From: Eopsaltria australis
Lineage: Eukaryota > Chordata > Aves > Passeriformes > Petroicidae
Assembly: GCA_034509425.1 (NCBI GenBank)
Contig: JAVTVJ010011652.1
Span: 6,439,501 to 6,503,500 of the forward strand
DNA length: 64,000 nt
Direction of reading: 5' to 3'
In this document: in pieces, positions 23,591 through 35,940 of the stretch
How positions within the stretch are numbered: the stretch's first letter is position 1
Layout of the letters: the number at the start of each line of letters is the position of its first letter
Notes under the pieces: model-generated
The model's input: only the letters and a program-made list of their open reading frames with translations
Told to the model about the DNA's origin: nothing
Database searches by the model: none
Made by a program: the position numbers and the translations under genes

Positions 23591-26500
23591 AAAGACCAAA
23601 ATAACCCCCACCATTGTCAAAGACCTCCATCGATGCTTTTCATACCCTGCCAAATATTACATGTGATTAGTTGGTATGATACACAGAATAGCATCTGGTC
23701 CACAAGGAATGCGTCCAGAGATGGATGATTACTATCTGAATGAACATCCCAGAGCAGAGCTGGAGCATGCAGAGCGTAACACGGGGGCCCTGTAAACACT
23801 TGGAGTGCCCACCCGGCTCCGAGCAGCATACGCAGCCGCCGTGGCCACCGTCCAAGCCTGTCTGCTTTCCCAGGGCTTGCTTTCATTCTCAATTAAATTA
23901 ATGAAAGTCCTCAGGCAGACTTGTACTTACAAAAATAATATTTCAGTCCTAGCTTCCCTTCTTAGGGTGCTGGGTCGTGCTTGTCCTGCAGGATGTGTTG
24001 TTCCTCCTCCCACTGCGGTCATGCGTCACAGTTCGGTCCATCTACAAGGTCCTTTGGGACAGCTCTGGTCCCAGGTCCCCTGGGATTCTCCTTCTGGGCA
24101 TGGACTTTATTAACTCAGATGTTACCCAATTCCCCTTTCACTTTTAAAGAGAGAATATTGTCCATGCTGCATGTTGGAGCAGGGATCAGAAGGAGCTGGT
24201 GTGGCTCTGAGTGTGCAGATAAGGTGCCTGTGTTGTGTGGTTGTGCTAGCTATGGGAGGGCTCTTTAAAACAGCTTTTCTGATACCCATGAACTTTGTCC
24301 TCCCTGTCCAGAAATAAATCTACAGAGAGAAACAAGTCTCTGAAATGCCATTACAGTAGGCACCAGTAAAGACTGATTGTTGGAAACCTAGGTTTGTTCT
24401 CACATTGTATTCTAGTATGTAAATCCTCCCTCCCTGCATTGCAAGCCCAGCTGGACAGCCAGTGCTTTTGGAGTCTGCCCTTCCCAGGCACTGACCACCT
24501 CTGCTGTATGCCAGATGAGCATCCTGGGGAGATGCTAGCATGGCACCCAAGGCTGGGCAGTGCCTGAGCTGATGGGCCTGTGCTGGAGTGTAAGGCTGGC
24601 AGCTGGCTCCAAGGTCTTGGATGCCTCCTGTCCTGCTGGCTGCTTGTTACCTTCCTGGAGGCCTACAGCAAGGTATCTGTTACACGTGCAGCTCTCTCTG
24701 CCTGCTCGGGTGGTGGGATTTGTTGTCTGTACTCCTTTCTAAATCCCCCCAAAGATGAGATACACATGTGTTTGGAACCAGATACGCAAGCAAAACATCT
24801 TGGGGTTTGGAGGTAGGGAGAGAGGAAGAAAAGAAGACAAAGGAGTCTCCTCCCAGCGTGGAGTTAAAACCTGTGGTTATGTTGTGCTTGGCACGGTTTC
24901 CTCATTGTACTGCGCTGGGCAGTCGCTCTCCTCTGGCAGATGCTCTCCCCAGAGCTATGAGAAGTGTCCTACAGAGATGAGTAGATACCATTTCAGATGG
25001 AGTTTGTGCAGTAAAATGTGCCATTGTGTTTGGAGCTATTGTTTCTGTTTTCAATATTGAAGTTACTCATGGTTTCCAGGGGACAATATATCAAGCCAAG
25101 CTAACAGGCTGTAGAGAAGATGTAGATTATGAAAACAGAGGGATTAAGTTTCATACATTTGGAGCTAAAGTCTCATCTCTCTCTTAGCAGTGGGAGCAGG
25201 GATGTACTCTTGCAGACTCAGAAAACTTCCAATTTAAATGAGGGCATGTTTTTAACAGGGTTTAGTTAAAACTATGGTCAGCACTGTGTGAGCTACTTAG
25301 AAGACTCTCTAAGGATGGATTCTGTGGGTGCAAGTTCAATGACCATCCAATGTATAAATTTGGTTTCAGACAGTTTCTGTGCCAGGCTTTGCACCAGTTC
25401 AAACAAAATCAGTTTGCAAATATGGCATCTGACTGGCTGGGCAGTCCCTGCCTAAAACACCCATGAAAATCCACTGTTACCTCTTTATGAGAGAGGAGTA
25501 AGCAAGGGTAGAAGAGGGCATTGCATGGCTGATGTGATTCTCCAGCTCTTGACATCCCTTTTGGGGACTGCCTGAACCCAGGAGGAGTCACACTGGCAAA
25601 CAAGGGGACCCATTAATGAAGAGCCAGCCCCTGTTCCAACAAGATGCCATCCTAAATCTGTCATATTATGGAGTAGATCAAGAGTTTGGTTCCCTGGATG
25701 ATCTGATGGCACTGAACAACACAGAGCTAAAACCAAAACAGCCTGCAAATCATGCTGACAATATTTAGTGTGTGTTTTTGCTAACAGTAAGGATGCAATT
25801 AATAACAGCACCCTGCTAATGGCCCTTGTGCTGCTTTTGGGATGCCTCCTCAAGCACCCTGCTTCCAGCTGCAATGCAGTGTTTGATGCTTCTGCCAGGG
25901 TTTTTTTTAAGGACCAGAGGGTTTTTTGAAGCCCTGCAGCCTCCTACCAACCTGTCCAGCCTTTGTGCTGAGCTGAGTTGAACTGCTTCTACTTGCACGA
26001 ATTTAAGGCAGGCACTCTCAGGTTTTGCATTGTGAGGCCTTTAGAGTGGCATGGTGAGCTTAGTGAACTCATTAAACCCTAACTTCTTAGTGGGGCTACA
26101 CTGTATTTCAATCATTGGCTTGAAAGGCTTGAAATTTAAATAAGGATGGAGAGTGAGTATTTTTTTAAATGCCCAAGTGATGTAGGAAGCAGTAATTGAT
26201 GGAAGTGACCTTGGTGCTTCACTCCCTTTCAGTGATGCTCTTAGACTTGCCATTGTGTTTAAAATTGGAACCTCTGCCCTGACATTGCTGTCAGATGCAG
26301 TTCTGCTGTCTGAAGGCCAGAGCTGAGTGTCCAAGGGCACTATTGCTGCAGTGTCTCTTGCTGCTTATGTGCAATGTGAAAGAACACTTAAAGCCTGTGG
26401 GGTTTGTAAGGATAAAAAAAATGCAGGATGTAAGGAAAGATGCTCTTCTTCCCAGACAGGATTTTTACTATGACCTGCGGTGAGCCTTTCAGAACATGCC

Positions 26501-27289
26501 TAGGTTGTGCAGCCTGAGCACCTGGGCTGGCTCTGGATGTGCCAGCTCTGGAAAAAAATCCGGAAAATTGCTCACAACCCATCACAAAATTATGAGCCCT
26601 CCCCAGAAGCTAATTGGCCTGATGGGGCATGGCATCAGCATGGCTCTGACATCTCTGCATGACCCTGTGATGCCACATAACTGCAACATTCATCTCTCTA
26701 AAACAGGCATTGTGGTGTGGCCTTACTACCCAGGGATGCTGTCGGGACAAATCCTGTGCAGATACCAGAGTAACAGGGGACATATAATCACCATGGAGAG
26801 ATGGAAAAATATGAAGTAGCCTTTGTCCAAGCATCTTCTAGTGTGGTTAAGTTGGATGAGGCCAGTTTAATTTAGCACTGTGGAAAGAAAATGCTTCTGG
26901 CAGGAGACTTCAATAGCTGCTCTGTGAAAGGACAGTGTGGGCTTTCTGAGAAGCTCTTCAGAGATGCACCAAGTGCCTCTGTCATCCCAAACCAGCACCT
27001 CAGAATGTTTTGCCAGTCTGTGTTAGCCACAAACGCTGGGCTCATTCTGCAGAGCCTTTAGAGAAAGCTGCATTTCTTTATGAAAAATACCAAATGTCTC
27101 AGCTGGGAAACAGCATTCCCTCTTTTGATGGATCGTATTGGGGAAAGACCCCCAGTCTCTGCTCCCTGCCTTCTCCTCCCCTGGCTGTTTTAGTTGGATA
27201 CTGAGAAGTTTGTAAGATTTGTAAGTTTTCCAAGATTTCTTGTGGAAATTTTCAGACCTGAGAAAGGCATTTTCCCTTTGGGGATTACA

Positions 27290-27560
27290 CCATGCTGTAA
27301 ATGTCTGTTCTCTTTATTTTATATGCATTTTCCTGCTTTTGTTTGACTTTCTCACGGATTGCACTATATTTAATTCAGAACATATCCTATAATGCTGTAA
27401 TTGTCAGGCATGTCAGCTGGTTATCCAGATGACTTTTTGCTGTAATTTTTTTTTTCTTTCAAAATAAAAGGAAAGCAGTTGCTGCTGCTTCTCAGGGATT
27501 GAATTATCGCACTTCTCTTGCATGCTGTGGCATCATGTAACACCAAAGGGAGCCAGTGTC
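27290..27560. promoter_or_regulatory. AT-rich block, possible regulatory element
   Basis: The block contains tatatgcattttcctgcttt, ttgcactatatttaattcag, catgtcagctggttatccag and gaattatcgcacttc, a complex mix without simple repeats, rich in homeobox-, E-box- and POU-like words. Nothing coding or transposon-like is seen. The call is made on composition alone. Confidence 0.28.
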
Positions 27561-30500
27561 GCTGGCTGCCTGATACAGTTATTCCTGCTGCATTGTGGAA
27601 CCAGTTACTGCTTTAGGAAGAGCTGGAGTTTCACCTCCTTCTGCTGTGCAAGATGCCAGTTCTAGGTGTGAGTGGTTAACAGATGAGCTCCCCTGGGCTC
27701 AGTCTGTTCCACGTCCTTACCCAAAGATCTTTTGCAAACTTTTCCTAATTGCTGTTATGCTATGGAACAGCTCTGCTCTGGCCAATTTTGAAGGGGTGGG
27801 AGTTAAGCAGACCTCCTACTGTCTTGTGTCTGTGAGAGTGAACTGGCTTGTTGTTCTTGTGAGAGGGTGAAGCAGAGGAGAAGTAAAAAGAGAAGCCTAG
27901 AGAAAGTTCTCTAAGAGCTGTGTTCTGTGAAGGGATCTGCCCTAGCAGCAAAGGTTTCATTCCCTGCCCTGCATCTGCTTCTGTCATTGATCTCAGCAGG
28001 TATGGTCCTGAGCTGGAGTAAATCAGGTCCTTCCACTTATGTCATGGATACTCCACTGATTAGCCCTAGCAGAAAACCTATTCTAAAACAAAACAATTGA
28101 AGTAATGATCTTCTCTAGACCAGTATGTGGAAGGTGAATCTCTGGAAATGTGTTCTTGTGTTCTTCACTCTCTTGCTTGTTTTCACCCGCTGATATTTAA
28201 ATGTTGATGAGTTACCTATGAGCATGAGATCCATTCTCTGGAAATGGTGGCCAATCATCTTCCTTAAGTAAAAGACCCCCTTGGATTCCCTGGTTAACCA
28301 GGATTTGGAATATGCTATAGATGGACAAGCCCACAAAAGAGAGGATAATCATATCTGAAAAACACCCATAATACTTCTTCCACTTGCTTCTGTCCTGCTG
28401 GGTTTAATGAGTGTAGTTCTTCTGAATTCAGTCTCTGACTCCTCTCTGCAGCATAAGGCTGAGAGCCTTTGATGGCTCTTGATTAAATCTCACACCACCT
28501 ATCTGAGATCTGTCTCACATTTTGCAAGTGCAAACACAGAGAGAGAACCAGAGAGGTTTATCCACCAGAAAACTCTGGCAGACAACAGAATTCAAACCCA
28601 TCTTGGACATCCCCTTTCTTGCAGATCACATGGTTTGTAATTTAAAATATACCTGATGATGCTGAAACCATCAATCCTGTCAGCAAGCAGCACAGCTGGT
28701 TTCCAACTTCAAAATGAAAGGAAATTACTGCAGCTCCTCAGGGGTTTAATTAATAACTCCTAGTCTGGTATCTTACCTCTCCTTCTCATCTAAACTTGTG
28801 TTATCTGCATTAGAGACTTTCAGCCTTTTCTGATTTGCAGATGCACTTAACCCCTCTTGCTGAGGGTGTGAGTTCCATCATCCCTAGTTTCAGATCCCTG
28901 GAAGTATCTTTGCTTTTCTTTCAGTTTTTTTGGCAGTCTCTCTTAGAAGTGTGCACGCAGCCCCATACATGCACAGATGCCTCTTCTCCTGTTCCCCATC
29001 TCCCAGCTGGCTGTTGTCCTTCTTTCCTCCTTGGGACTCTGAGATCAGATCAGCCTTGTGAGAAGGGATGTGCCTGATGCCTGACTGTCCTCATGTACTT
29101 TACCTTCACGTCCAGCAGTGTCTAAATTAAAGTTATTGTCAGCTTGCCGCATTTTTAATGGAAAATGCATTTTGTGATGAGCGCTTGCAAAAAGGGAAGC
29201 TGATGTACCTCTTGGTATTCAGTGTAGGAAGAATTGTAGTCTTGGCCATTTGAGTGGCCAAGAGTAAGGTGGCAAGCTGGGGTCTCTAGGGGCACCTTGC
29301 AAAAACTCTGCTGCTCTTGGTCATGGTTTAATTTTCAACTGCTTTTTCTCTGGGACACAAATTATACCCTGGAAAGGCAATGAGGCCTCATCTCTCTCTG
29401 TAGAAGGTCAGAGAGTCCTTTATCATTTTGCAGTGGTGGATGTCATTTTGCTTGCCAAAGTAAGGGGCTTGCATGAAAGTCATCCTCAGGATCTTTGTGT
29501 TATAAATAAATCTCCCTGTGACTGCAGTGCCGACCTCCTGTGGAGCTTTGATTTTATCTGTGCACATGGCAAACCTGCATCCACACTAAGAGATTATGTG
29601 GGTGTCCTCATTTGCTCATTTTAATAGGAGAACTTCGTTCTTCTGACCAGAGGAGTTAAAACTGCTGCAAGGAAGGGAGGGGAGGAACCACCAGCCCAGC
29701 AGGAACCCATCTATAGTCTGTGGTATAAGGCATAGGTGGAGGTCAGGTAACTGTCTCAGTGGATTAATTCCAGGGAGTTGGACTTGGACACAAACTTCCA
29801 AAACCTCAAAACCAAACCAGGAACAAAGTTCCCACTGGCAAATGCCACAAGGTCAAGCCATTGAACAGTTTATATGTTCATGTTCCCTGCACTGGTTGAT
29901 TTGTAGCAGAGTAAAAGCCTCTCCTGCAAAAGAGAAGTTGCCTCTTAGTCTGGGGTGCTCTATGTCCTTATGTCTGCAACAGAAAAAAATGTTGTTTCAT
30001 GAAAATTTAACCGTGATAGGTGAAATGTAGTAAGCAAATTATCAGGAAGATGCTTGGCTTCTCATCCTCAGAGATGCTACTTGTAGCATCTCAAAGGGCA
30101 CTTGTTTTTCTTTGTTAAGATTTTTAACTAGGCATTACCATTACAAGGTGGACAGGGGTAGAATCCTGTTTTCACAGCAGAGCTGATGGGAAATGACCAG
30201 AGATGCTGTTATCTGGCAAACCCAAATGGTTCTTGTGTGCAGGAGTGGCTCTTTCTTTATGGCATGTTTGCATTTTAAGTAAAGGTGGCCTGAAGCAGAA
30301 GACATGAGAAGGAAGATGCCTGGGGAAGTGGTTGAGTTGATATTCTGAAATCTTTCTATTTCATTCTTGCAAGTCAAGTGATTTCATGGTTATGTACAAA
30401 TAGACAGGAGTGAAGTGGGGCAGTGCTCTTGAGTCAGCTGTCATTGTAATGAGCAGCAACTCACAAGTAATTCCCTTGATTTTTAATGAGATTAATTGCA

Positions 30501-33500
30501 TGATCATTTACTGACCACTGCAAGAAAGTCATAATCTGGACCACAAGGTTTTATAGCTCTTCTAAAGGAGTTTTGGCCAGAAGCAAGAAGGAAGGTGCTC
30601 AGAACAGAAGGCAGGACTGTGCAGGACTTGGGTGGGAAAGATGTCAGCAATCCCAGAGCAGTTTGGAGAGACCAAGACTGGAGAGGCAATTTTGGTAGTG
30701 AGTTATTCGTGGACATGCATCTGTTGTGCCAGAAGTGAGAGTGGGATGTTTGTTCAGCCTGACTCCAGACATGCTGCCTGAAGGGATGGATGGAAAGCTC
30801 ACTTCCTGATTTCCATACACCCTCCCTGTTTCCAAACGGATCTTCCACCCTGTGACACAGGAACATGGTAACTCGTTTCTTTGTGCTCACTACACCAGTC
30901 ATGCAATTGGAGGCTCCTCCTCATTGTAAGCAGATGAACTGAGCTCCTCCAGGTTTGCCAAAATGCATTGCCCAGCTGTGTTTTCTTGTCTGCCCAAAGC
31001 CAGCTATCCCTAATTCAATTCTTTGGGACTCTGCATCCAGGCTTCCCTTCTTTGCCTTCATACTGGGATGATTTTACTTCAACTTTTACAGCATTGCTTT
31101 CTGATTTAGCAAACTTTGTCCCTAAGTTAACTGTCACATATCAGAGATGTGAGCAACAACTCTTGGAGACTGTCCACGTCTGAGCGGAATAATCTGGGGC
31201 ATTAAGTGAAGGGGTTTTTTTATCAATCATATGTGTACTTGCAGTTACAAAGAGTAACTTCCTTTAATGGAAAAACATTTGTCACAGATAAAAGTTTTCA
31301 ACTTTCAGATGCTCTGCAGACATCTAATTAAGAGAACTGAAAATCTCTTTATTGGTCTTTGTCTGTTAATCATGTAAGGAAAGGGCTGTGCCTACCAGGA
31401 GGAGTCTTGGTTGTTCAGCCCTTAGCTTTCTTCATTCCCTGCTACTCCCTTTGTCTCCTCTTACCAGAGCTGGGCTGAGTGGGGATCTTAGGCATTGGCT
31501 CAGAACACCCCATCATCTTTCAAAGATTTGGGATGTTTCATTCAGGTCCACTGATGTTTTTTTCCTCCTGTATACATCTCTTCCTCGTCCTTCTCTGTGG
31601 GTGGGAGGATATAGAATCCTGCTATTTTTAGGACTTTAGTTCTAACTTGCACTGACTTTTAATGTCAGAACTGGGTGCAGGGAAGTGCTGACAAAGGCTC
31701 CCTGCTTCTGCTGCACTTTATTTGACTTTAACATCCTGAAGGATCCGTGGCTTCCAGAGTGCCCCTGCCTCCCCCAGCTCCCTGCCATCCAGACCCTCCC
31801 AGTGGAAGGAAGAGCTGGGGTGGAAAGTGTAGTCTAGGAAAGTTTAGCCAAACTCTTCCAGCTGCAGTTTATTGTATCTATTTTGCTGATATCCACCCTT
31901 TAGATAAATAGCACTGAGTTATACACGTTGTGGCTCTCTTGATGTGGTTAAAAAGGCTTGTATTAGCCAAGCTAATCTAACTCCAAGAATAACTATGGGA
32001 ATTTGACTGTATCAGTTCCAGCTTCAATCAGTCATTGCACAGTAAAGTGAGAATTGCCTTCCTGGCTAAAAGTGTAGCATTAGTGAAACCTTAAGTCAGT
32101 AGGTGGGGATTCCCTCCTCCTCCTTTTTTTTCCCCCTCTTCTTTGAAGGAAACTGCTGCCCATGCCTGACCTCAGACACCCAGAGCTCTACCTACAAGAA
32201 AACAAGATTTCCCATTTTCAATAAAAAACGTGTCTCTGTAGGCAGAAAAGCGAGTTAGCTAACAATCTGCAAAGCTGTGGTCTATTTATTTACCAGGCTG
32301 ACTCCCTGATGGGGAAACATGTGGGATCTTTTAAGTTCTTCTCCTGCACAGATGTTCCTTCTACTCCCGAGTTTCCTCTTGATCTTTGGTTTGCTGTGCC
32401 ATATGGTGAAAACGCTGGAGATGTTGTGTGCGATGGAAGATGAGCAGGATTCTGCGTGCTTAAAACCAGTAAAAATAAAAAAAAAAATTCTGTTTTTTCC
32501 CCAAGTTAGCAAAAACACAGTTTTAAAAGGAAATCTGTCGAGCTAGCAAAACTGCTGTTCACTCGCACAGCCTCCCTGTTGGAAGTGTAGCACTGATGAG
32601 ATTAAATGCTGACTGACGAGTATCCCCTCCCTTCCCCCAGCTCTTCCTGCCACTTCAGGTATTTGTATTGAGCTGTAGATCCAGTAGAGGTAAGGAGATA
32701 GGGGTTCTGGAAGGGCAAATAACATGACTGCTTGCTTGTCCTTCCTGGCCTTCCTCAGAGATCACAGGGGCTGTGAACTGAGTTGAAAGACGTCTCTCCT
32801 GGTCTGTTGGAAAGGAGCCCTGGGGCAGGCAGGAGCTTTGGAGTTCCTCCTGCCCAAAGGCGCCAGGGCTTCTGAGTAGGGAGGGGACAGAGAGCATCAC
32901 AGAGACATCATGCACATGAAACATGGGGAGAAATGAAAAAGAATGTCAAGACTTGGGTCTCAGTCTTGGGACAACCATGTGCTGAATGAGAGCAAAAGGT
33001 TGCAGAGGGTGAATGGGAGAGATGAGAGGCTCTGGCAGTTTTCAGGGCTGGAGTCAGTCTTTTTTAGGCAAGTCCATGAAGGTGTCACTAGACCAGGTGC
33101 ATCTTTCTGTCTGAGGCCTTTCAGCTGGTCTTCAGCCTCAGTGGCACTGGTCCATCAGGTCTCATCACCCAAGGATATATCATAGGGCTCCTTTAGGAAT
33201 GTCAGATCAGCAGGCAGCTTTCCTAGGCTAGGAAATCATGTGCTAAAGGGTACTTGGCTGAGAGCACACCCACCCTGAGCTGTGCTTTCAGGCCATTCAT
33301 GGGGCTGGTGTTCTGTGGGACGCTTTGCTCTCTGAGGCCTCCTTGCCTGCTGTCCTTCATATAGGGACTGCAGTGGAAGACATTCCCCAAAACCCCATCT
33401 CTGTCTCTCTGGGAGAAAAGGAATGCTCTTTCTTACTGGACTAGGGCAGTACGTCTTTCTGGCTCTGCCATAAAAGCAGAGCAGGTATTTTATTAGATAT

Positions 33501-33901
33501 GCTTTAATCTGCTTGCTTGAACAGCATTTTTAGCCAGGAGGGTGGTCTGTCTAATGGACAGGTAAAACCTGTTGCTTCACCAGCACAGGCAGGCTGTGTA
33601 TTAGAGACAAGGTGTGTGTTTTGTAGCTAAAACTGGGAGTCTAATTTTAGAATGACAGCAAGGCTAGGCTCAGCTGTCTGCCTGGGCCCTGTCCCAGCTC
33701 CTTTGTGCTGCCAGAAACTTGCCCTCCCTTTATTGGAGTGAACTGTATCATACCTTTTTAAGTACAGGCTCCTCTCCAACAAGACAAAGTAATTCCTGCA
33801 GTTGCTTTTGTCTTAAACCACACACAAACCAAGACATCCCTTGGTCCCTATGCAGACGGTCCGTGTTTCCCCCTAAGATGTTTGTTGTGCTTCTTTTGCA
33901 G

Positions 33902-33977
33902 ATGCAGCTTCTGGACAAGTTCCCTATTGAAGGAGGCCAGAAAGATCCCAAGCAAAGAATCATTCCTTTTCTACCAG
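33902..33977 (+). CDS. SH3PXD2A: SH3PXD2A (TKS5) coding exon 3, PX domain part
   Basis: This 76-base exon encodes [18 protein letters not shown] and RIIPFLP plus the first base of a Gly codon (25 codons and one base, phase 0 to 1). The acceptor is tgtgcttcttttgcag and the donor is ccag|gtaatg. It continues directly from the ...KFFDLQ of exon 2, about 27 kb upstream, and corresponds to human residues 52-76 and the first base of G77. The segment holds the PX proline loop (P73-F-L-P76, a PxxP motif) that lies next to the lipid pocket. [12 protein letters not shown] separates it from SH3PXD2B, which has MQMLDKFPMEGG. I recall the human A protein as identical here. The exon begins with ATG, but this is an internal methionine (M52), not a start. 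The next exon, carrying KILFRRSHIRD and the second lipid-binding arginine R93, must lie beyond position 64000. Confidence 0.97.
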
Positions 33978-35799
33978 GTAATGCTATGGGGAAAGCCCTA
34001 AATAATATGGGTAAGAGCAGCTGCAGACTGCAGTTCCCCAGCTACTGTCTCCAGTACTTTTTGTGACCATTCTTTTAAATGCCTTTTCCCTGGGAGCTTA
34101 TATACCCAGTCTTGTGATACCAGACCTGCACCTTCTCCTAAAATAGCTGGCATGATGTTTAGGGCTCTCAGGGGATCTTGCATCAGCTGTTCAGATTCAG
34201 ATCGGCTCATGCCCTGTCACACCAAGGGATTTGATGGCTTCTGGGGGGCTGTGTCTTTGGGGTGCACCCAGGCAGCCTGAGCTCCGGCCACCATTTGGGA
34301 GACCGCAGGGGACCAGAGTCAGTCTTGGTCATTTCTGGATGCTGCAGCTCTGCAGACACTGTTACCGTACAATAAGGAATGAATAGCTAGAGTTGCCCCT
34401 GCAATAGAAAGGAAACTGAAGGAAGGTTAAATGCAAATAGGGATTTCTGCAATGCTGGCTAAAAATATATTTGCTTATCTTTTTGGCCTGAGCCACTGTC
34501 CCTCTGACACCTTTCATAGAGGGCCTGGACATGATGGATAACCTGTCCTCAGGGTAACAGCACACACTTCTACACAGCTTTTCCCAGCAGTGGCTGCAGG
34601 GATGGCACGGGGGAGATGAGCCAGACCACAGCATGTTCTTGGAAGTGCAGGCTCTGGCCAGCTCCCTATTGTCTGACTGCACGATTCTGGCTGTTGGCTT
34701 AAAGTTTGGCTCACTGCACTGCCTGCCAGGATAAATGGAGTATTTTCAGCCTGTTAAAAGGTCTGTTCTGTCTCTCACTATAAAAAGGAGATCCCAGCTC
34801 TTCCCTTAAGATCTGTGAAGAGAAGCTGGGTTGGGAGGGTTTAGTCCCCTCCAGGAGCATGCTGTGGTCCCAATGCTATTTGCAGGCAAAGCAGCTGCTC
34901 CAGATGTGTGGTGAGCACAGCTCCAAGGGTATTGGGGAGTAGGGACTTAGAAACCAGCAGCACAAATACACAACATAAGCATCAGAAGCACAGCAGGGCA
35001 GCACAGCTGCCTGGCAGTGTCCTGGCAGCCTCCATTGACCTTGTGGAAGGCAGTCCCAGGCTTGGGGTTTACTCTCTGCAGTGCTCTGTGCTGCATCCAG
35101 ACTCTGCAGCCAGAGGAAGGTGGTGTTGCCATCCATTTCCTATGTGGGATGAGGAGAGAATTCCAAGAGTGGGCTCTCTTTTTAGCTGTATCACCAACAA
35201 ACTCATAGCCAAATTACTTTATGAAACTTCTTTGTGGTAAGAATGGATACTGCTGGCCTGCTTTTCTACTGGAAAGCATTGTGAGGTCCTTGAATGCACT
35301 GTAGAGGATTTGCAGATGGCTTCACACGAGGTGCTGTAAGAAAATCCTGTCTGCAGGTAGCATTTGTTCCTCCTGTATTGACTGTCACTGGCTTGTTTCA
35401 TTTTATCCTAGAAAAATGTTGGCTGACTGCAGGTGGCTGCTGCTCAGCCTTTGTGCAGATCTTAGTGATGGATGTCCTGATATACGGGTGCGTGATATTT
35501 GCAGAGGGTGAGATAAACCCCACACGCCCACTACCCTTCCTACCCCTCCCACCCTCCAGGAATATGAGGGAGATGGTAGTGCCACATATCCTTGAGGGGA
35601 AGAGTCATATCTGGAAAACATTTGGGTTGACTTTGTGTCCCAAAGAGAGAAGCTGCCAGAACAGAATAGACCTCAGCTGTATTTAATTTAAAATTTCTGT
35701 GATATATGTTCTACTTTTGATATCGAATCTCTGCCTCTTTCTTGTTGAACTGCTGAACAGCCCTTGTAGCTTTACCCAGGAACAAGGTGACTCAGCTAA

Positions 35800-35940
35800 A
35801 TGTCAAACAATGTCAAACTCCGTTAAATAAACTAGCTGCCATAATTAGAATACGCATGGCATTTCTGCAGCTGGAGCAGTGGATTACGGAAACTAATACC
35901 TAGCTATAAACTCCCTTAATTAAAAAATGGCAAGGCAGAT
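35800..35940. promoter_or_regulatory. AT-rich block, possible regulatory element
   Basis: The words ccgttaaataaactagctgc, cataattagaatacgcatgg, ctgcagctggagcagtggat, tacggaaactaatacc and cccttaattaaaaaatgg give clustered homeobox cores (TAATTA, TTAATTAA), a CAGCTG E-box and retained CpGs in about 140 bases. This looks like conserved non-coding DNA, but only comparison with other birds could show it. Confidence 0.32.

Larger units (their letters stand above)
6922..33901 (+). other. SH3PXD2A: SH3PXD2A intron 2 (complete, about 27 kb)
   Basis: A GT-AG intron running from gtaagt to ttttgcag. By segment: 6922-9600 unique sequence with a weak MIR-like trace near 8640-8715; 9880-10150 and 11340-11560 AT-rich, possibly regulatory; 12100-14800 nothing recognised; 14870-15330 candidate enhancer with many retained CpGs; 15400-17500 nothing recognised; 17515-17615 MIR-type SINE trace; 18940-19420 candidate enhancer; 20319-20525 CR1 tail; 20798-20814 poly-T; 21741-21762 TG microsatellite; 22000-27200 nothing recognised except a weak MIR-like trace near 23490-23590; 27290-27560 AT-rich and regulatory-looking; 28008-28075 possible old amniote repeat; 28100-33880 nothing recognised. 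No coding exon of another gene was found on either strand. Confidence 0.9.

Noticed and set aside
28500..28600. Antisense MIR-like words (gagaggttta, gaattcaaaccc)
   Set aside because: The order is roughly right, but too many gaps are needed; too weak without a profile search.
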